From assembly GCF_014898055.3 (NCBI RefSeq), contig NW_023601104.1:47924699-47988698 (forward strand): 64,000 bases of DNA. The letters run 5' to 3'. The DNA is from Talpa occidentalis. Lineage: Eukaryota > Chordata > Mammalia > Eulipotyphla > Talpidae. Made by a program: the position numbers and the translations under genes. Below, piece by piece: positions 35,701-46,302 of the stretch (positions within the stretch are counted from its first letter, which is position 1; every line of letters starts with the position of its first letter). The notes under the pieces were generated by a model. That model was not told where the DNA came from. It made no database searches and saw nothing but the letters and a program-made list of their open reading frames with translations.

Positions 35701-36870
35701 TGCATGGTTTTGGCACAAGAACAGACATACAGACCAATGGAATCGAATAGAAAATCCAGAAATAAACCCACAGATTTATGGTCAACTAATCTTTGACAAA
35801 GGAGCAAAGACTATGCATTGGAGCAAAGAAAGTTTGTTCAATAAATGGTGCTGGGAAAACTGGGTCGCTTCATGCAAAAGAATGAAGCTTGACCACTACC
35901 TCACACCATACACAAAAATCAACTCAAAATGGATTAAAGAACTAGACATAAGACCTGAAACCATAAAATATATAGAAGGAAATATAGGCGAAACACTATG
36001 TGATTTGCACATCAAAGACATCTTTACAGATACATCACCCAAAGCAGTGATAGTGAAGGCAAAGATAAACAGCTGGGACTATATCAAATTAAAGAGCTTC
36101 TGCACAGCAAAAGAGACAATAACAAAAACAAAGAGAAACCCCACTGACTGGGAGAACATTTTTGCACCCAACACTAATGATAAAGGACTGATCACAAAAA
36201 TCTGCAAAGAGCTGATGAGACTCAACAACAACAAAGAAAATAACCCAGTCAAAAAATGGGCAGAAGAGCTAAAAAGAAACTTCTCTGAAGAGGAAATGCA
36301 AATGGCCAACAGGCATATGAAAAAATGTTCAACATCACTTGTAATCAGGGAAATGCAAATCAAAACTACCGTGAGATACCATCTCACACCAGTGAGAATG
36401 GCATATACTAAAAAAACTAGCAACAACAAATGTTGGCGAGGTTGTGGAGAAAAAGGAACTCTTCTGCACTTTTGGTGGGAGTGCAAACTGGTCCAACCAC
36501 TATGGAGAGCTCTGTGGAGATTTCTTGACCTACTAAACATAGAGCTTCCATATGATTCAGCAATTCCACTCCTAGGTATTTACCCAAAGGACACAGAAAC
36601 ATCAATTCCAAAGAGCACCTGCACGCCTATGTTTATAGCAGCACTGTTTACAATAGCTAAGCTTTGGAAACAGCCCAAATGCCCAAAAATAGATGACTGG
36701 ATCAGAAGATGTGGTACATATACACCATGGAATATTACTCAGCATTCAAAAAAGATAAACACATGCAATTTGCAGCAACATGGATGGCGCTGGAAGGGAT
36801 CATGCTCAGCGAAATAAGCCAAAAAGAAAAAGAAAAATACCGGATGGTCTCACTCATAGCAGGAATCTAG
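32740..36870 (+). pseudogene. L1 ORF2 (endonuclease-reverse transcriptase), SINE-interrupted
   Basis: It starts MANTDANISILTLNVNGLN (APE endonuclease). The endonuclease motifs QETHL, GDFNTPLS and SDHEGIKLE are present. The frame stays open to a stop at 33636-33639 caused by a small deletion, then recovers; a TAG lies at about 33987. The reverse transcriptase has [11 protein letters not shown], a SINE inserted at 34522, TRQGCPLSP, and FADD at about 35141 preceded by TGA at 35135-35137. Further stops are at about 34982 and 35606. The C-terminal cysteine motif C-x3-C-x7-H-x4-C is intact at about 36433. A one-base deletion near 36703 breaks the last 50 codons. Function is lost. Confidence 0.92.
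34522..34823 (+). mobile_element. Young SINE inserted in L1 ORF2
   Basis: The copy begins GGGGCCTCCCCGGTGGCGCAG and ends in the CATGCCTCTATT-poly(A) tail. ATATGATA flanks it at 34514-34521 and 34824-34831; the uninterrupted site is seen in the second L1 copy near 52628. The A box (TGGCGCAGTGG) and a B-box-like GGTTAGATCCC are readable. It must postdate the L1. Confidence 0.93.
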
Positions 36871-36949
36871 AAAACTTAAATAAGGGACCAGGAAAATGAA
36901 TAACTATAAGAAAGTGACAATCAAAATCAACGAAAAAATATGAACCAGA

Positions 36950-36990
36950 GACACTTTTTGGGGGGTGGGGGCGGGAGGGGAGGGATTGGG
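36950..36990 (+). repeat. G-rich tract of the L1 3'UTR
   Basis: Runs of G (GGGGGGTGGGGGCGGGAGGGG) occur between the ORF2 stop and the tail, as in other mammalian L1s, where such tracts can form quadruplexes. The other young copy has the matching tract at about 54764-54788. Confidence 0.75.
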
Positions 36991-37071
36991 GTCAGAATGG
37001 GGGGTTGCAATTGTATGGGGATATAAAAATAAAATTTATTATTAAAAAAAATAAATAAAATAAAAAAAAAA

Positions 37072-37331
37072 GATTTATTTATTTATTTATACAAGCACTG
37101 GGTACAGACAGAAGCTCGGGAGGGTGAGAGAATTCACCAGAGCCAGAGCGGGGAGCAAAAAAGGCAGATGGACCAAAATACACTGCTGAGGGGAGCAGCA
37201 GGCGGCAGGAGAGGTCTGTAGTACCATGTGGGTCCCTCGCCTGGCAGCTGGGTATTCAACCGGCACTGCAGAGGCTGGGGGCAGCTTCGCAGCCCAGCGC
37301 TCAACCGCTGCGCTACCAGGAGAAGAGGCCC
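37072..37331 (-). mobile_element. SINE B, host of the L1 insertion
   Basis: A minus-strand SINE head and body end at GGCCC on the plus strand at 37331. Its T-rich tail was split by the L1, so its first bases lie at 30176-30192. The flanking TCTCAGTTTTTTTTT occurs at 30158 and again at 37332, which is its target-site duplication. Confidence 0.85.
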
Positions 37332-37341
37332 TCTCAGTTTT

Positions 37342-37603
37342 TTTTTAAGATTTATTTTTTATTTATACAAGATCTGGGGTACAGGCCGGAGTTGCGGGAG
37401 GGTGAGAGGATTCACCAGAGACAGAGGAGCAGAACAGGCAGACAGACCGAAAGAATTGCTGAAGGGAGCAGCAGGCGAGATCATAGAGGTCTGCCTCCCC
37501 GTGTGGGATTCTCCCTGGCCACCTGAGAATCGAACTGGCGCTGCGGAGGCTGCAGACAGCTTCACAGTGCTGCGCTCAACCCGCTGCACCCCTAGGGAGG
37601 CCC
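37342..37603 (-). mobile_element. SINE A, older-type copy, outermost of the nest
   Basis: An older-subfamily SINE (TGTGAAGCTGTC-type head) on the minus strand. Its duplication AGAAGTTCTCAGTT is at 30152-30165 and 37604-37617, 7.4 kb apart, because SINE B and then the L1 landed in its tail. Confidence 0.88.
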
Positions 37604-37617
37604 AGAAGTTCTCAGTT

Positions 37618-39599
37618 GTATTTTCTTTTTGTTTAGTGATATCTTTGGCACAAGCTGCTTTCAGGAAGACCCCATCTCTTTTTGGGGAATCCAAATTACT
37701 ATGGGGGATCCTGCCCCTAGAACTTTAGGAAGCTGATTATCTGGAGTTTCAGTAGCTCATCATCAGATAATAGTTTTTGGATAAATCTGCTGACCCAGGG
37801 AATCTTATCTTGGATTTTCATCCTCATGCTCCTTGGTCCTGGGCAGGCGAAAGGGACTCTGTGTGAGCAGTCCTCTCTGGGGAGAGAGGCAAAATCCAGT
37901 GACACTATGCCTTCATTACACCTACCTTTCTTCTTGCTAAGCTACTTCCTAACCCAGAACCTGCTATTTAAATATTCAGTGAGGTCTCGCCCTATTCTGG
38001 TTCGTTTTTCTGTGTAATATATTGCTCTAGACATGGAGGAAGAGATGAATACTTCTTCAAATCGTTTCTCCATTTTAAGAGGACATTTTAGATGTTTCAT
38101 AGAATAAGTTATTCTATTTTTAAGGTTATTAAGCTTGTTTCAGGTGTAAAAACACTGATTAATAATTTCTTTCTCATATGTAGTCATCCCACCAGGCACC
38201 CACCCTGCCTCAATCTAGGATCTTCATTAGCATATGGATGCTTGGTGTTGGGTTACACAGGGAGGTGGTAAATATCAAGCTTGGGAAAAACAGAATCTGG
38301 AAATCAGCTACCTAATCTTGGTGAGAAAATGGCCAGAAAGAAAAACTTAGACACTGCGTTTCATATTAAAATGGAGCATATTTAGTTTGGGAGATGAAAC
38401 CTGAGAGGCAGAATGATCTGCAATAGTACTATTGTTGAGAATAGTTGAAAAGAACATAGAGTTGGTTCCTATATTTTCGATGATGATCTCATTTTAAGAA
38501 AATTCTACAACACAGGTAATATATTTATGAACTGAGTGAATCCTACATTTTGTATTTTCCTCTCTCTAATTCATCTCTGGAATTCTTTAGAATCAGCTGC
38601 TGTGCTCACCTTAGTATCCTGATTTCTTCCCTGCTGGCTTTCTGCTTCATCTTTGCATTGCCAGTGGAGAAAATACATCAAAACCTCTTTGTGGCTTCTT
38701 CAGTAGTGAAGCTTGAGAATCAGCTACCTGCTTAGATTTAGAATCTTAAAACTCTCAGTTAAGATTTCAAATCTTAAAGCTCTCACTGCTACTGTAACTT
38801 ATTAAAAATAGGCTTAAATCTGCATTAATTCATTTGGATCTGTGACCTTCAAGGTACAAAAACTATTTTCCTTGCTTCAGGATAAGGATAGATTTTCAAA
38901 TTGTTGCTTCATTTTACAAGCAATTTCTTGCCTGGTTTTCATGCCCTTTGGGTTTGATCTGGAAGCAACCTGAGACATTATTTGGTCCAAACCCACTACT
39001 TTAGAAGATTGGCAAACTGAGACAGAGACAGTTTAAGAGAGTTTAAGAGACACAGAGAGTTTAAGGACTCCTTGTACTGCCCTATGCTATTTCATTAATA
39101 AAAAAAAAGTGTTCTGAACCAAGTTCTTCTTCCTCCTTCCATTATACTCTATATTTCCAAAGTCTACCATTATTAAAGTTCATAAATAACAACAATGTTA
39201 GGGATCAATTTTTAATCCTCCCTAAATATGTACAAGGGCTGCTATCAATATTAAACAGCCCATACTTGAATTCTTCCATAACTCCTCAAAAATGCTCTCA
39301 TTAGGGACTCTTCTCCTAAATAGTACTTAAACCAATATTATTAACTCTGTAGGGAAGTATACAGACATGTTTGAGGAAGCAATTTCTCTTCTGTGGCTTT
39401 TATGAAGTGACTCTGTTCACTTCACTTTTCATATTTCAAGTCAAGCCAAGTGATTTCAAGAAAAAGGCTAAGGGAGACTGAAACTGTTAAATGTTTTGAT
39501 GCAAATGCAGAATGAAATATGTAGAAATGCAGAAGCAGATGGTGTTGCTGAATCAAATACCTGAAAGTTTAGGGAATTCATCGATGCATACAGTTCTTA
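37618..39599. other. Intergenic, no gene seen
   Basis: Unique-looking AT-rich sequence. A duplicated GTTTAAGAGA phrase lies at about 39030-39050. Confidence 0.6.
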
Positions 39600-40050
39600 G
39601 ACCTGGAGGAGATGAAAGAGTTGATCTGATCTAATTTCTAATTCTGTAGGTAAAGAGACTAGGACTTAGAGATATTCGAGAACTTGTTCTAGAGTCTATT
39701 ATTAGCTAATAATAGACTTGGGGTAGAAATAATGTACACTGAAAATACTGATGTATGAGACAGAGCCGAATAGAAAACAAAATCCTAGAAATATTTATAT
39801 GTGTACATATATATATCTCAACTCTGCTACTTACCACATGTATGTGTGTGTATGTGTGTGTACAATATATATGTATATGTATATATTTAACCTCTTCAAG
39901 TCTCAGTTTCCTGATTTGCAAATGCAAAGAATTGAAAAATTCTCTTAAAATATTCTTTTGAGGATTGAATGTAGTGTTACTGGTAAGAGCTTAGCATAGT
40001 ACCTGACACATGATAAGTATTAAGTAAATAACAGCTAATATTAATATTAT
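39600..40050 (+). repeat. MIR-like fragments, two parts
   Basis: AGGTAAAGAGACTAGGACTTAGAGA (39645-39670) matches the MIR core. CTCTTCAAGTCTCAGTTTCC to TAGTACCTGACACATGATAAG (39893-40015) matches its 3' part. Low-complexity TATG/TGTG sequence lies between. Confidence 0.6.
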
Positions 40051-40219
40051 GTATGTTGTAACAGAGAACACTAGCAAGCCCAGTGGACTGGAACAGATCT
40101 CTGAGCAGTGCAATTCAGGAAACATTTATCAGGTCTCTAATGCATACCAGACAGTGTTTGCGAGTGGGGAAAGCAAAGTAAATAAATCAAAATAATTGAT
40201 CTTTGTATTTATAGTTATT

Positions 40220-40482
40220 TTTTAAAAAATTTATTTATGCACACAGGAGCTGGGTTGTAGGCCAGAGGTGGGTGGAGTGAGAGGATTCACCAGAGACAGA
40301 GTGGGGAACAGAACAGATAGATCTACTGAAACACACTGCTGAGTGGAGCAGTGGGCGAGACCGGAGAGGTCTGCTGCTCCATGAGGGTCAGTTCCCTGGC
40401 CAGGGATCAAACTCGTGCTGCGGTGGCTGTGGACAGATTCATAGTGCTGACACTTAACCCCTTGTATCACCAGGAAGGTCCC
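40220..40482 (-). mobile_element. SINE, older subfamily
   Basis: Duplication TGTATTTATAGTTATT at 40204-40219, matched with one change at 40483-40498. Confidence 0.92.
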
Positions 40483-40498
40483 TGTATTTAAAGTTATT

Positions 40499-42019
40499 AA
40501 AGAAGATAGCAGAACTGGATATTGAGGAGAATATATTCGGTGCCTTGGAAACAGTATGCTTCCAGACCTCGCAAAAGGGAGCAATGCTTCATCCATCTGA
40601 CCTAGTTCTGCACTTTTGAGATCACTTCTCACTCTCCTCCACATGCCAACACAGTGGGAGCAACAATGTAGTTACTAGCCTGGTGATTTCCATTCTGCCT
40701 GAAGTTAGAATCACCTGGAAGTCTTTTAAAAAATGCAAAGTATTCCTGAGATTTAATTTATTTCTCTAAGGTTTACCAAGTATTTACAGTATTTGAAGCA
40801 CTGCTCTGACCATAGGCAATGCAGAGGAGACTCGTTCTCATAGAGCTTACATTCTAATGGGGAGAGAGGATTAATAAACCAGCAAATAAAGAAACATCTA
40901 GCACCACAGTATTGTAAAGTATTAAAACATAGAAATAGGGTGAGTAATGGGGCAACTTGCAAAGAACTGTAAGTAGATGATATTGACAGGGATGACACAA
41001 AGGCAACAGCTATTTGGAGATTAAGAGCAAGATCATTATCATATCTTGTGCCATGTCTGTTTCCCTCATTTTGGTCCCATTTCTACCTTTTATCTGCTCC
41101 TGCCCTCCGAATTAGGTCTCCACTCTTATTGGAAGCTTTGGCTGGTGACATTTCAGCTTTTTTCTGTGGTTTATGGCTTGCATTCTCCTCCTTGGCTGGT
41201 CCTTGTTGTGATAGCACACCTCGGCCGGATATTCAGTTTTGTTCAGGAGTCTCTTTGTTGGGTTCTACGCCTAGGCTTATTGGACATGATCCACCACAGC
41301 CGTGTCTGTACAGCATGCCCAGAACTGCTGGAAGGATGAATTAGGAAGACAGGTGGAAGATGAGGATGGGAAATTGGGCAAAAGCTTATGTGTGAAAGGA
41401 CTTGGAATCAGGTTCTGTGTCAGGGGAAAAAAAGCTTAGGTTTAGGAGCATAGGTGGGGAGAGATTTTCTACAGGATTGAAAGAGATAAATTCTTACCTA
41501 GATTTAATTCTCTGCAAATTCAAACCCAAGGTAATCTGAGAGTGGAGAGAGGGAGAATGTTGGAAAGTGATGAGGTTTAGAATTTCTGATGAAATTAATG
41601 AGACATATAAAAAGTACTGAGTGATATTATGGGTCTGTTTGAAATTTGTGACCAATTATTTGTGTGTCTAGCCTCCCAGAAAGGAGGGGAAATACTTTCT
41701 TGTGCAAATTTTCTCCCAATTTGTGCCCACAGGTCTATAAACACTAAGGCAACTCAAGCCTATCTTGGTTTAAACAATGTGGATTGTCATTACGGCCATA
41801 CCAATTGGTAGTGTTTACCCGACCCTCCATAACCTCTATAATACATAAGTATGTATATGTGTGTCCATAAAAACAGTATCATCCTAAGCATCTGCTTTAG
41901 TAACTTTTCTTATTTGAAAATATGTTAAAATTTTATCCATATCAATAGACTAATCATCTAATAAATATACATTTATATTGTCTTAATAACTATTTAATAT
42001 TCTATTACAGTTTTTTTAA
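40499..42019. other. Intergenic, no gene seen
   Basis: Open frames of 97-98 codons overlap at 41046-41344 plus in two frames. They lack any recognised motif. An ancient repeat piece lies near 40780. Confidence 0.55.
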
Positions 42020-42240
42020 GATCCAATTTTAGTTACTATTTGTTCACAAATTTGTATAATTTTGGGAGTATAGCTTCATACCTCAATATGCATATGTGCT
42101 TCCCTCACCCATCACCAGAGTTCTAGTACCATCATATTATCAAATCGACCCCCTCTACCCATTGAATGGCCTCTCTTTTTATGTGCTTCTGGTAAACACT
42201 ATTTTTCAGAGTCTATGAGTTATTTTGTTTTATTTTTGTG
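42020..42240 (-). mobile_element. Old L1 3'UTR fragment
   Basis: The run of phrases around CAAATTTGTATAATTTTGGGAG, CTTCCCTCACCCATCACC and TTCTGGTAAACACTATTTTT is the reverse of an old mammalian L1 3'UTR. Assigned by pattern memory. Confidence 0.6.
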
Positions 42241-42544
42241 GCAGGTTATTTTGAGAATTAAATGAGGTAAAACATGTGAACACAACTGGCATATAGGAAT
42301 TTAAAAACAACTGCAGGATATAAATGGTACTGAAATTCAGATTTTATATAATTAGTGAACTTGCTGATCTTTTCATATCTATCGTTGCTAGCCAGCCACT
42401 CTCATGCTGGCAGTTTCATATGTCTGCTTCTTATGTCAGGACTAGCAAGCTTTTCACTGTAGATACTAGAAAGAAGGTGGCTCAGGGACCTGAATGGAAG
42501 ATGTAGGTCACAAAGACTATCTTCACGGTAGATAACAGAATATT

Positions 42545-42813
42545 TTTTTAAAAGATTTATTTATTTATGTACACAAGAGCCGGGGTACAGGCCAGAGGTG
42601 TGGGGGGTGAGAGGATTCACCAGAGACAGAGTGGGGAGCAGAACAGGCAGACTGACTGAAGTACACTGCTGAGGGGAGCAGCAGGCGAAACAGGAGAGGT
42701 CTGCTGCGCCATGTGGGTTGTTCCCTGGCCATCCGGGAATCAAACTCATGCTGCAGAGCCTGTGGACAGCTTCATAGGTTGCGTCTTAACCCCTTGCGCC
42801 ACCAGGAAGGCCC
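42545..42813 (-). mobile_element. SINE, older subfamily
   Basis: Perfect 16-bp duplication TAGATAACAGAATATT at 42529-42544 and 42814-42829. Confidence 0.95.
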
Positions 42814-43723
42814 TAGATAACAGAATATTGAGGCTCTGTAGAGTGAAGAAATGTATATTACACTAATTTAATACTTGGGAAGCCAGGAGATTGCAGAGGA
42901 AGGAAAAACTCAAGAAATTACTTCCCAGAGCAGAAAGTTAATTTTTATCTCTGTGAAGTTGTTCATTTCTACCACTACCATTAGGAAGTGTTTATTCCCT
43001 TTCTAATGGAACAAAACTCAGTTAATGACCATCTGATTTGGGGAGAAATATGAAGATTATCAGAATAGGAGGACTATTCCAGGTTCCCACTTGAATATCT
43101 GTGTTCCTCCTACTACATTCTAGTTTTAAAATAGCCCTGTTAACATTACAAGAATTATTTTTGTAAATGATCTTGGCTGCAATTCAAATCATCATATGTA
43201 ACATTTGCTAGGCTTGTTCATGCTATCCCCTGAATTTTACTGAAGATAGTTTGGGATGGAGACAGATCCTAGTTGCTGAGCTGGTATGACATCTACGTCA
43301 CATGAAGTAGGGTCTAATATAGGAACTTTGAGGCCTATTGTAAAGTCATCTCTGCTTTATACTATACCTCTTGGTAGGGATGCTCAGAACTCTGAGTGTT
43401 GGTGAAGACAGATCCTGCTAGAAAAGTATGTTGTATGTTTGGCATCTTTTGGTTCTGTCCCAATGGCTTCTCCATCCACGTCAATTGATGTCTCTATTCC
43501 TCAACAGAGGGAGCTGTACCTACTGAAAGAGAGCAACCATCATATGTTCAACTGATATTTATTGAAGGTCTCCTGTGTGTCAAGCACAGAGCAGGACTGT
43601 GGAGAGAGAAGTAAATGAGACAGGAATGTTTCAACTTCTATGGAGCTTCTGAATTAGTGGAAAACGCAGGAGACAGGAAGCAAATAATGACAGCTAGTCT
43701 TACTGATAGAAATGTAAAATTGA

Positions 43724-43857
43724 GGGCCTCCCCTGGTGGCGCAGGGGTTGAGGGCTGGGTTGCAAGGCTGCCTGCAGCCTCTGCAGCGCCAGTTTGATCC
43801 CCGGCCACCGGCGAGGGTCCCACACAAAAAAAAAAAAAAAAAAAGAAAAAGAAAAAA
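43724..43857 (+). mobile_element. Short SINE: tRNA-like head plus poly(A) only
   Basis: About 100 bp of head (A box TGGCGCAGGGG, B box GTTTGATCCC) stops at GGGTCCCACAC and passes straight into an A-rich tail. Perfect duplication AGAAATGTAAAATTGA at 43708-43723 and 43858-43873 shows it integrated in this short form. Confidence 0.93.
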
Positions 43858-44154
43858 AGAAATGTAAAATTGACCTAGACTAGGAGTTAGGGGGATTTCC
43901 TTGAGGATGTGACATTTGAACTGAGTTTTGAATTTAGGTGGGTGATGAGAACAAGGGACTAGCACTTGCAGCAAAGGAAACACCTGTGGAAAGGCTAAGA
44001 CCTGTTTGAGAACAGAGAGGAGTAGAGTAAGGCAGGAGGGCAGAGTGTTAGGGACAGGGTCAGGAGGGAGAATTGCACAGGGTCAAATCACGTAGAACTT
44101 TTTAGGCCACACTAGTCACACAGCATTTTAATTTTAGTGTGGTGGGAAGTGGGT

Positions 44155-44570
44155 TCATCCCATAGGTATTTGGTTTCTATGACAAAAATACCACAGATGG
44201 GTGACTTAAACTACAGAAATTTGTTTAATTACTCATGGTTTCAGAGGGTGAAAGTGCAAAATCAAGGTGTTCCTCTGAGGACCCTCATTGTAGCTTGCAG
44301 ATGGATCCCCTCATGCTGCCTCCTCACATGGTTTTTGCCCTGTGCACACATGTCCCAGCCTCTCTTTGTGTATCCAACTTTCTTTTTCTTATAAGGATAC
44401 TGGTCAGATTAGATTAGGGCCCACCTCAATGGCCTTGCTTTAACTTAATTACCTCTTTAAGGGCTCATTCTCCAAATGCAGTCACGTTCTGAGGTACTGG
44501 GGACTTAGAGATTCAACAGAGAGACATATTTTGAGGGGACACAATTCAACCTCTAATACCATTTGTGTGG
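44155..44570. mobile_element. Old LTR remnant (MaLR-like), inserted in an older repeat
   Basis: The same kind of element as at 390-760: ACAAAAATACCACAGATGG, CTTAAACTACAGAAATTTG, CAAAATCAAGGTG, ending GGGGACACAATTCAACCTCTAAT. It interrupts an older repeat whose two halves lie on either side. Confidence 0.6.
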
Positions 44571-44737
44571 TGGTTGTGGATCAGGGAGGAGCAAGAGTGG
44601 TGACCCACAGGGAACTATTGTGAAAAATGACAGGACCTGACCAGGGTGTGTGTGGTGCAGATAAAGCAAAGACAACAGGTTTGAGAAATATTTCAGTGAA
44701 GGATTGATGGGTATGAGGGTGATGGAGAAGAAGGAGC

Positions 44738-44779
44738 TAAAGATGACTCCTAAATTTCTAAAGATGACTCCTAAATTTC
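44738..44779 (+). repeat. Exact 21-bp tandem duplication
   Basis: A unit starting TAAAGATGACTCC and ending AAATTTC is repeated once without spacer (44738-44758 and 44759-44779). Confidence 0.95.
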
Positions 44780-45039
44780 TGGCTTCTGCATCTGGCTGGC
44801 TGGAGATACAGTTTATTTAGAGAAAAAACAATGAAGATGGAAAACAAAGATGGTGGCAGGATGGAGAAATGATGAGTAGGTTGCTTAGGGGAGAACGAAT
44901 CAGTCTCTAGCACAGAGTTAAGTATCATATGAATCATTCTTTAAAATATACAAAGATGCTGTCATTTGGCCCTTTTTCTATTTTATTTTCTATGGAAAAA
45001 ATTTGTAGCCCTTTTATAAAATGTAGTCTTAGCAAACTT

Positions 45040-45307
45040 TTTTAAAAATAAGATTTATTTACTTATGCATACAAGAGCTGGAGCAGGCCAGAAATGCGGA
45101 GGGTGAGAGGATTCACCAGATACAGTGGGGAACAGAACAGGCAGATTGACCAAAGTACACTGCTGAGGGGAGCAGCGGGCGAGTCAGGAGAGGTCTGCTG
45201 CGCCATGTGGGTTGCTCCCTGGCTGGCCGGGGGTCGAACTCATGCTGCAGAGGCTGTGGATTGCTTCATAGTGTGTTGCTTAAACCCTTACACCCCCAGG
45301 GAGGCCC
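45040..45307 (-). mobile_element. SINE, older subfamily
   Basis: Duplication AGTCTTAGCAAACTT at 45025-45039 and 45308-45322. Confidence 0.93.
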
Positions 45308-45591
45308 AGTCTTAGCAAACTTAAAAGTTTGTTCTCAAAATTTGCTAGACTATGAGTTCAATAACTACATATAGTTAACATTATAAAATATTTCTTTAAC
45401 AGTTTTCCATATTCAGCTTGACTTATGAGTTAATGTGCTGAAAGAGATTGCCTAATATTCCTTCCTGAGGTTAAAACCACTCCTTTATAAACTTGCAGTT
45501 ATAAGTTTAATTATGGAGATGTAATGTACAGCATGGTGACTTGAGTTAATAATACTGAATTATGTATTTGAAAGTGGTAGAAGAGATTTTA

Positions 45592-45884
45592 TTTTATTTT
45601 ATTTATTTTTTTTAAGATTTATTTATTTATTTATTTATACAAGCACTGGTACAGTCAGAAGTGCGGGAGGGTGAGAGAATTCACCAGAGCCAGAGCGGGG
45701 AGCAGAGCAGGCAGAAGGACTGAAGTACACTGCTGAGGGGAGCAGCGGGCGGCAGGAGAGGTCTGCGCGCCATGTGGGACCCTCCTCCGGTGGCCGGGGA
45801 GCAGCCGGGGATCGAACCGGCGATGCAGAGGCTGCTGGCAGCTTCGCAACCCAGCGCTCAACCGCTGCGCCACTGGGGAGGCCC
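45592..45884 (-). mobile_element. Young SINE
   Basis: Plain TAAA tail type. Perfect duplication GGTAGAAGAGATTTTA at 45576-45591 and 45885-45900. Confidence 0.95.
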
Positions 45885-45945
45885 GGTAGAAGAGATTTTA
45901 AAAGTCCTCATCACAGCCATAAAAAATAAACACATGAATAAATAA

Positions 45946-45947
45946 AT

Positions 45948-45978
<31 letters not shown>

Positions 45979-45980
45979 GA
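45946..45980 (+). repeat. (CT)n(CA)n microsatellite
   Basis: CTCTCTCTCTCTCTCTCACACACACACACA-type run, split here as (CT)n then (CA)n. Confidence 0.9.
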
Positions 45981-46029
45981 AGTTCTCATCATAGGAAGAA
46001 AATTGTAACTATGAAAGGTAATGGATTTT

Positions 46030-46290
46030 TAAAAAAGATTTATTTATTTATGCATACAAGAACTGAGGTACAGGCCAGAGGTGCGGGGGGTGAGAGGATT
46101 CACCAGAGAGAGTGGGGAACAGAACAGGCAGATTGACCAAAGTACACTGCTGAGGGGAGCAGCGGGCGAGTCAGGAGAGGTCTGCTGCGCCATGTGGGTA
46201 ACTCTCTGGCTGGGGATCAAACTTGTGCTGCAGAGGCTGCGGATAGCTTCACAGTGCTGTGCTTAACCCCTTGTGCCACCAGGGAGGTCC
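46030..46290 (-). mobile_element. SINE, older subfamily
   Basis: AATGGATTTT occurs at 46020-46029 and 46293-46302. The head end reads AGGGAGGTCC. Confidence 0.9.
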
Positions 46291-46302
46291 ACAATGGATT
46301 TT

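Larger units (their letters stand above)
30193..37068 (+). mobile_element. Nearly full-length young L1 LINE
   Basis: The element runs from a 5'UTR starting GGAGCAACATGGCGGA to an A-rich tail, about 6.9 kb including a 0.3-kb SINE in ORF2. It is bounded by a perfect 17-bp target-site duplication AAAGATTTATTTATTTA (30176-30192 and 37069-37085). Order: 5'UTR with tandem monomers to about 31640, ORF1, short spacer, ORF2, and a 3'UTR with a G-rich tract at 36957-36985. ORF1 has two stops; ORF2 has a SINE, several stops and a late frameshift. The copy is dead but little decayed. It closely resembles the second copy at 51.7-54.9 kb. Confidence 0.95.
43535..44900. repeat. Ancient interspersed repeat, split by a SINE and an LTR
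   Basis: ATATTTATTGAAGGTCTCC, TCAAGCACAGAGCAGG and GGATGTGACATTTGAACTGAG belong to a widespread ancient mammalian repeat whose family name I cannot fix. A short SINE (43724-43857) and an LTR remnant (44155-44570) interrupt it. Similar starts occur at about 17580, 40110, 40780 and 60715. Confidence 0.45.

Noticed and set aside
36079..36540. 153-codon minus frame, repeated at 53882-54343
   Set aside because: Antisense of the ORF2 C-terminal domain; it appears in both copies because the L1 does.
41046..41344. Overlapping 97- and 98-codon plus frames
   Set aside because: No recognised domain, no splice context, and two frames are open together, which suggests composition rather than coding.
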